Shown: positions 6,565 to 9,744 of the stretch, piece after piece
How the letters are laid out: every line of letters begins with the position of its first letter
Position numbering within the stretch: position 1 is the first letter of the stretch
Assembly: GCA_031267475.1 (NCBI GenBank)
Contig: JAIRZA010000160.1
Coordinates: 1 to 9,744, forward strand
DNA from: Spirochaetaceae bacterium
GTDB taxonomy: Bacteria > Spirochaetota > Spirochaetia > Treponematales > Breznakiellaceae
DNA: 9,744 nt
Reading direction: 5' to 3'
The notes under the pieces: model-generated
Database searches by the model: none
What the model was told of the DNA's origin: nothing
Seen by the model: only the letters and a program-made list of their open reading frames with translations
Position numbers and translations under genes: made by a program

Positions 6565-7872
6565 ATGCGAATTTTGGCAAAAGATTTGAAAAAAGCGGCG
6601 GAAAACGGCGAAAAGAACATAGAACTTTCAGGCTGGATACATCGTATACGCGAATTTGGGGCGTTGGGCTTTATTGTACTGCGCGACCGTTCCGGTCTAG
6701 CCCAGCTTGTTCTGGACAAAAAATACGACACGCTTACTCTTGAATCGGTGATTACCGCTCGAGGAGACGCCGCGCTGAATGAAAAAGCCCCCGGCGGCGC
6801 GGAACTGCGCGTATCATCCATTGAATGTATAAGCCGGGCGGCAGTCGATCTGCCATTCCAAGTAAACGCGGATATTACACGGACAGGTATTGAAGCCATC
6901 CTGGACCAGCGCGCGCTTTCGCTGCGAAATCCCGCAATTCGGGCGATATTCAAAACACAGGCGACAATTATCGAGGCTTTCTCCGGCTACCTGCGCAAGC
7001 AGGATTTCACGGAAATAAAAACAAGCAAACTTGTAAGCGGCGGAACAGAAGGCGGAACAAACCTATTCGCGGTAGAATACTTCGACAGGAAAGTCTATCT
7101 GGCGCAATCTCCTCAATGTTACAAGCAGACGCTTGTGGCAAGCGGATTAGAACGTGTATTCGAGGTGGCGCAGGCATACCGCGCCGAAAAACATGATACA
7201 CCGCGCCATCTTAACGAATATGTATCGCTAGACCTCGAAATGGGCTTCATCGATTCCGAAAAAGAGCTAATCGAGCTTGAAAAAGGTCTACTCGCGCATA
7301 TTTTTGAAGAAGTCGCCCGTAAAAACGGCGCTGAATTGGAATTATGGGCAAAAAACGGCGCATCCGCGCCGACCCCGTCCGCTGTTTCCACCGCGCCTGT
7401 GATCACTTACGAAGAAGCGCTCAAAATAGCTAACGAAGAAAGCGCCAAAAAGAAAGGCGCTCGTATTTTCGACATCAACCCCGACGCGGAACGTTATGTA
7501 TGCGAATGGGCTTTGCGCGAACATGGTATAGATTTAGTATTTGTAAATGAATTCCCGCGCCGCCACCGGCCTTTTTACACCTATCCGCTCGACTCTGTAC
7601 GCACAATGAGTTTTGACGCTTTATTCCGCGGTATCGAGATAACCAGCGGCGGCCGCCGGCAGCATAACTACGAGGCTCAACTTGAAGCATTACCGCGTTT
7701 CGGGCTAAAAACGGAAGGTTTGGAAGACTACCTCGACATATTCAAATATGGATGCCCGCCGCACGGCGGATTCGCCATAGGACTCGAGCGCCTCACCGCA
7801 AAGATTTTCGGCCTCGCCAACGTAAAAGAAGCCAGCCTTTTTCCCCGCGACCGCAGACGTGTAACCCCGTAG
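6565..7872 (+). CDS. aspS: Aspartyl-tRNA synthetase, archaeal/non-discriminating type
   Basis: This class IIb synthetase charges tRNA with aspartate. At 435 residues it has the short archaeal-type architecture, without the large insertion that makes common bacterial AspRS about 590 residues. The N-terminal OB-fold anticodon domain contains GWIHRIREFG (23-32). The catalytic domain shows VSGGTEGGTNLF (158-168), QSPQCYKQ (181-188), motif 2 YRAEKHDTPRHLNE (205-218) and motif 3 GGFAIGLERL (401-410), ending LFPRDRRRVTP, which marks AspRS rather than AsnRS. His26 and Pro76 align with Trp26 and Lys85 of the discriminating Thermococcus kodakarensis enzyme; His and Pro there are associated with non-discriminating enzymes that also charge tRNA(Asn). 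With gatCAB upstream, Asn-tRNA(Asn) is probably made indirectly. A Pro/Ser/Ala-rich linker lies near 268-278. The AAGGTGA ribosome site supports the start. Confidence 0.93.
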   Translation: MRILAKDLKKAAENGEKNIELSGWIHRIREFGALGFIVLRDRSGLAQLVLDKKYDTLTLESVITARGDAALNEKAPGGAELRVSSIECISRAAVDLPFQVNADITRTGIEAILDQRALSLRNPAIRAIFKTQATIIEAFSGYLRKQDFTEIKTSKLVSGGTEGGTNLFAVEYFDRKVYLAQSPQCYKQTLVASGLERVFEVAQAYRAEKHDTPRHLNEYVSLDLEMGFIDSEKELIELEKGLLAHIFEEVARKNGAELELWAKNGASAPTPSAVSTAPVITYEEALKIANEESAKKKGARIFDINPDAERYVCEWALREHGIDLVFVNEFPRRHRPFYTYPLDSVRTMSFDALFRGIEITSGGRRQHNYEAQLEALPRFGLKTEGLEDYLDIFKYGCPPHGGFAIGLERLTAKIFGLANVKEASLFPRDRRRVTP

Positions 7873-7880
7873 GACGCGCC

Positions 7881-7913
7881 ATGGCGGCGCTGATTCATTC
7901 AACGCCGCGCCAT
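7881..7913. terminator. Imperfect hairpin between convergent aspS and phosphopantetheinyl transferase
   Basis: ATGGCGGCG (7881-7889) pairs with CGCCGCGCCAT (7903-7913) with a two-base bulge, around a 13-base loop, nine bases after the aspS stop. There is no T-run on either strand, so classical intrinsic termination is doubtful. It is the only clear structure in the 80 bases between these convergent genes, apart from a G-rich tract at 7935-7952. Confidence 0.35.
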
Positions 7914-7952
7914 AAACGGAATGTGGATTGAAAAGGCGGGGAGGGGAGGGCG

Positions 7953-8585
7953 CTAATCCAGCGTGAGTATCTGTCGCGGCCAATCCACCCCGTCAACAGA
8001 GCAGACAGCGGCGGCATAACCGGAAATATTATCGAATCCGCGTATAACGGCGTTAGGAGCTTCTTCTATACGCCCTTCGCTGTTTGTAAATATGACGCGA
8101 AAATTAGACAATCCCGTCAAACCCCCGCCCGTCATCTTTATATAGCTCTCTTTAGCCGTCCATATCTTATAAAACATCTTTATATCGCGCAACGCGTCAG
8201 CATATTCGGCAGGATGAAACGCGCGCCGCGCAATGCCGTCTGTATCGCGGAAAGTGGAGCAAACTTCAATATCAACGCCGACAGGTTTGCCGCACACAGC
8301 AAGCACAGCCCAATCCCCCGAATGTGAGACGCTGAAATGCGGCCCCCCCTCAATATACGGCTTCCCCGTACCATCACGACATACACGAAAAGCCGCGTCC
8401 TTCCCCAACACTTTTTCCAACAATAATTCCGCGGCGAAAGACCTCTTGCGATCATTCATAAAACGGCAAGCGCGAATTTTTCGCGCTCGTTCCGGCGGAA
8501 CGGCGTCTATAAGGTTTTCATCAAGAACAAAAGAATTTATAGATATACCGTATAAGGCAGGCGTATCATTGTATAATGGACACAT
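7953..8585 (-). CDS. 4'-phosphopantetheinyl transferase, Sfp superfamily
   Basis: The enzyme moves the 4'-phosphopantetheine arm of coenzyme A onto a serine of acyl or peptidyl carrier proteins, switching them to the active holo form. From ATG 8585 it has 210 residues, near the roughly 220 of Sfp. Visible motifs are GKPYI (74-78), HFSVSHSGDWAVLAV (83-97, CoA binding), GVDIE (103-107; metal ligands Asp105 and Glu107) and IWTAKESYIKMTGGGL (141-156; Glu146 third ligand, Lys145 and Lys150 conserved). An in-frame ATG at 8621 would add 12 residues and one at 8723 would add 46, but the reverse-strand promoter candidate at 8612-8640 overlaps the first, and the longer forms lie on top of pdxY coding sequence. 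No Shine-Dalgarno is evident. No polyketide, peptide or fatty-acid synthase gene is nearby, so the carrier-protein partner is unknown. Confidence 0.9.
   Translation of the reverse strand: MCPLYNDTPALYGISINSFVLDENLIDAVPPERARKIRACRFMNDRKRSFAAELLLEKVLGKDAAFRVCRDGTGKPYIEGGPHFSVSHSGDWAVLAVCGKPVGVDIEVCSTFRDTDGIARRAFHPAEYADALRDIKMFYKIWTAKESYIKMTGGGLTGLSNFRVIFTNSEGRIEEAPNAVIRGFDNISGYAAAVCSVDGVDWPRQILTLD
8549..8577 (+). promoter_or_regulatory. Candidate promoter for pdxY
   Basis: A perfect TATAAT at 8572-8577, preceded by TTG, lies 42 bases before the pdxY ATG. No good -35 box is visible at the right distance (CGTATA at 8549-8554 with 17-base spacing). Transcription would begin near 8584. The element lies inside the first codons of the opposite phosphopantetheinyl transferase gene. 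Confidence 0.45.
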
Positions 8586-8611
8586 AATTGGTAAACTGAA
8601 TTTAGGATTTA

Positions 8612-8640
8612 AGTATATCATGGCGATTCTTTCAATACAA
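8612..8640 (-). promoter_or_regulatory. Candidate promoter for the phosphopantetheinyl transferase
   Basis: On the reverse strand TTGTAT (8640-8635) and TATACT (8617-8612, five of six consensus bases) are separated by exactly 17 bases. The start would be near 8605, about 20 bases upstream of ATG 8585, which favours that start codon. The -35 box falls within the first codons of pdxY on the other strand. Confidence 0.4.
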
Positions 8641-9486
8641 TCACACGTAGTCTTTGGCGCGGTCGGCAATTCCGCGGCGGTTTTTCCATTACAGCGTATG
8701 GGACACGAGGTGTGGCCTATCAATACAGTCGAATTTTCAAATCACACCGGCTACGGAGTATGGCGCGGGCAAATGCTCGAGGCAAGCCTTGTGGACAGTT
8801 TGGTACAAGGATTAGAAGAACGAAATGTTCTGCCCCGCTGCCAAGCTGTTTTATCAGGGTATTTAGGCAGTGTCAGAATGGGTCATGCCGTCAGCAACGC
8901 CGTCAGGATGGTGAAACTGGCAAATCCGTCCGCAGTCTATTGCTGCGACCCTGTCATGGGCGATATTGGAAGAGGTTTGTACGTAAACTCTGATATTCCC
9001 GGTATTTTTAGCGACAACTTAATCAAATACGCCAGCATAATAACTCCAAACCAGTTTGAATTAAACCTATTAACCGGACTGGACACAGGCAAATCAAAAG
9101 ACTTAAAAGATGCGTTTCATAAACTGCACGATAAAGGACCCAGCGTGATACTTGTTACCAGCTACCGCGAGAAAACGAACCGAGGCTCAGCGCAGGAAAC
9201 GCTCGATATGATAGTATCAGACGGCGACAAACAATGGCGCATAGGGACGCCGGAAATCCATTTTAGCGGAGTAATTTCCGGCACAGGCGACCTCTGCTCC
9301 GCTATTTTCCTTTCGCGCTACCTTGAAACCCGCGACGCAAAGTTAGCGCTTGAAACGACAGCGGCTTCTATATACGGCATATTGGAAGCCACCTATAAAG
9401 CCGGAGAGCGCGAACTACAACTTGTCGCGGCTCAAAACGAGTTAATAAATCCGGTGAATAGCTTTACAGCGGCAGAATATCCATAA
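8620..9486 (+). CDS. pdxY: Pyridoxal kinase (PdxY type)
   Basis: The kinase phosphorylates pyridoxal (and related B6 vitamers) with ATP in the salvage route to pyridoxal 5'-phosphate. The 288-residue product matches the roughly 287 of E. coli PdxY and belongs to the ribokinase/PfkB fold. The N-terminus is characteristic: IQSHVVFGAVGNSAA (5-19) then VWPINTVEFSNHTGYG (31-46). CDPVMGD (109-115), ITPNQFELNLLTG (141-153) and the anion-hole/catalytic GTGD (221-224, catalytic Asp224) are all intact. The start at ATG 8620 is chosen because the family sequence begins exactly there, although the frame stays open upstream to 8233; AGGA at 8604-8607 is twelve bases away, a longish spacing. It diverges from the phosphopantetheinyl transferase gene. 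PdxK-type pyridoxal kinases are the main alternative; the N-terminal text favours PdxY. Confidence 0.94.
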   Translation: MAILSIQSHVVFGAVGNSAAVFPLQRMGHEVWPINTVEFSNHTGYGVWRGQMLEASLVDSLVQGLEERNVLPRCQAVLSGYLGSVRMGHAVSNAVRMVKLANPSAVYCCDPVMGDIGRGLYVNSDIPGIFSDNLIKYASIITPNQFELNLLTGLDTGKSKDLKDAFHKLHDKGPSVILVTSYREKTNRGSAQETLDMIVSDGDKQWRIGTPEIHFSGVISGTGDLCSAIFLSRYLETRDAKLALETTAASIYGILEATYKAGERELQLVAAQNELINPVNSFTAAEYP

Positions 9487-9535
9487 AACCATTTTTAGCG
9501 CGTTGCGAGAAAATTTTACCGCTTGAGCTTTTCTA

Positions 9536-9744
9536 TCAAAAACCGGCGGCGCATTTTTCAAGACTCGTCCCGCCAATCATGTATACGATGATATTATACA
9601 GAGCGTGACTCAGCGACACGCAGTTCAACGATTTTTTCCATTCGAACATGAATGACAAGAGCAGCCCGGATAAAAAGGCGTTAGTCATACCACCGGCGCC
9701 TTCCCATGCGTGGCAGACCGCGAAAAGCATCGCGGAAATTATAA
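9536..9744 (-). CDS. CPBP-family intramembrane metalloprotease, C-terminal part (truncated by window edge)
   Basis: The frame is open to the right edge, so the N-terminal part is outside the window; about 68 residues are visible (ATA ATT TCC GCG precede the first in-window ATG at 9730). The visible part reads like the end of the CPBP (CAAX protease and bacteriocin-processing, formerly Abi) domain: an FAVCHAWEG segment, matching motif 3 F..xH with a metal-binding His, a hydrophobic helix FLSGLLLSFMF, and LSHALYN (motif 4 H...N) followed by a last membrane segment. Family members cleave prenylated or leader-peptide proteins in the membrane, but many have unknown substrates. It is convergent with pdxY across a 49-base gap in which I see no strong terminator. 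The call rests on a short fragment. Confidence 0.7.
   Translation of the reverse strand, partial: IISAMLFAVCHAWEGAGGMTNAFLSGLLLSFMFEWKKSLNCVSLSHALYNIIVYMIGGTSLEKCAAGF

Noticed and set aside
6565..7872. Reading the synthetase as asparaginyl-tRNA synthetase
   Set aside because: The overall length and the PPHGGF...LFPRDRRRVTP ending match archaeal-type AspRS; AsnRS ends with a different FPRTPG-type motif.
8233..8619. Upstream in-frame extension of the pdxY reading frame by 129 codons
   Set aside because: Family sequence starts exactly at ATG 8620 (MAILSIQSH), and the extension is antisense to the well-supported phosphopantetheinyl transferase gene.
8586..8723. N-terminal extension of the phosphopantetheinyl transferase from ATG 8723
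   Set aside because: The added residues are the antisense of pdxY coding sequence and match nothing in the Sfp family; a 210-residue protein from 8585 has normal length.
1..9744. CRISPR array, insertion sequence, tRNA or rRNA genes
   Set aside because: No regularly spaced direct repeats, transposase text, terminal inverted repeats with target duplications, or tRNA-like cloverleaf were found.

Overview
This looks like a bacterial chromosomal segment that is mostly housekeeping. Most genes are rich in GCG/CGC codons and appear to be a little over half G+C, but two reverse-strand methyltransferase genes are clearly AT-rich (sampled 60-base lines are about 30-35% G+C). Compact, often convergent gene pairs, the GatCAB route to amidated tRNA and the style of the pseudouridine synthase motifs would fit a host-associated spirochaete such as a Treponema relative. 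That placement is an impression from sequence style, not a demonstrated assignment.

Layout, left to right: (1) 2-694 (+), the 3' part of an RluA-family pseudouridine synthase; (2) 697-1485 (-), an AT-rich class I SAM methyltransferase of unknown substrate, convergent with (1), the two stop codons lying inside one 11-bp palindrome; (3) 1486-1862, a gene-free stretch with a run of 14 G and several hairpins; (4) gatC-gatA-gatB (+), tightly packed and closed by a good intrinsic terminator; (5) 5205-6344 (-), an AT-rich D12-class DNA adenine methyltransferase with no restriction enzyme beside it; (6) 6345-6564, a divergent control region with nested inverted repeats; (7) 6565-7872 (+), an archaeal/non-discriminating type aspartyl-tRNA synthetase; (8) a 4'-phosphopantetheinyl transferase (-) and pyridoxal kinase pdxY (+), divergent, with promoters that appear to cross over each other; (9) the C-terminal end of a CPBP membrane protease (-) running off the right edge.

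The most coherent biology is tRNA-dependent asparagine synthesis. The synthetase carries His26 and Pro76 at the two positions that, in archaeal-type AspRS, are associated with relaxed tRNA choice, so it probably makes Asp-tRNA(Asn) as well as Asp-tRNA(Asp). GatCAB, encoded just upstream, would convert the mischarged product to Asn-tRNA(Asn). The DNA methyltransferase sits between these functional partners in reverse orientation and with different base composition, which suggests it was inserted later. I see no clear novel multi-gene system. The best leads are the synthetase/amidotransferase linkage, the orphan methyltransferase, the crossed divergent promoters, the palindrome shared by two stop codons, and recurring G-rich tracts on the + strand.
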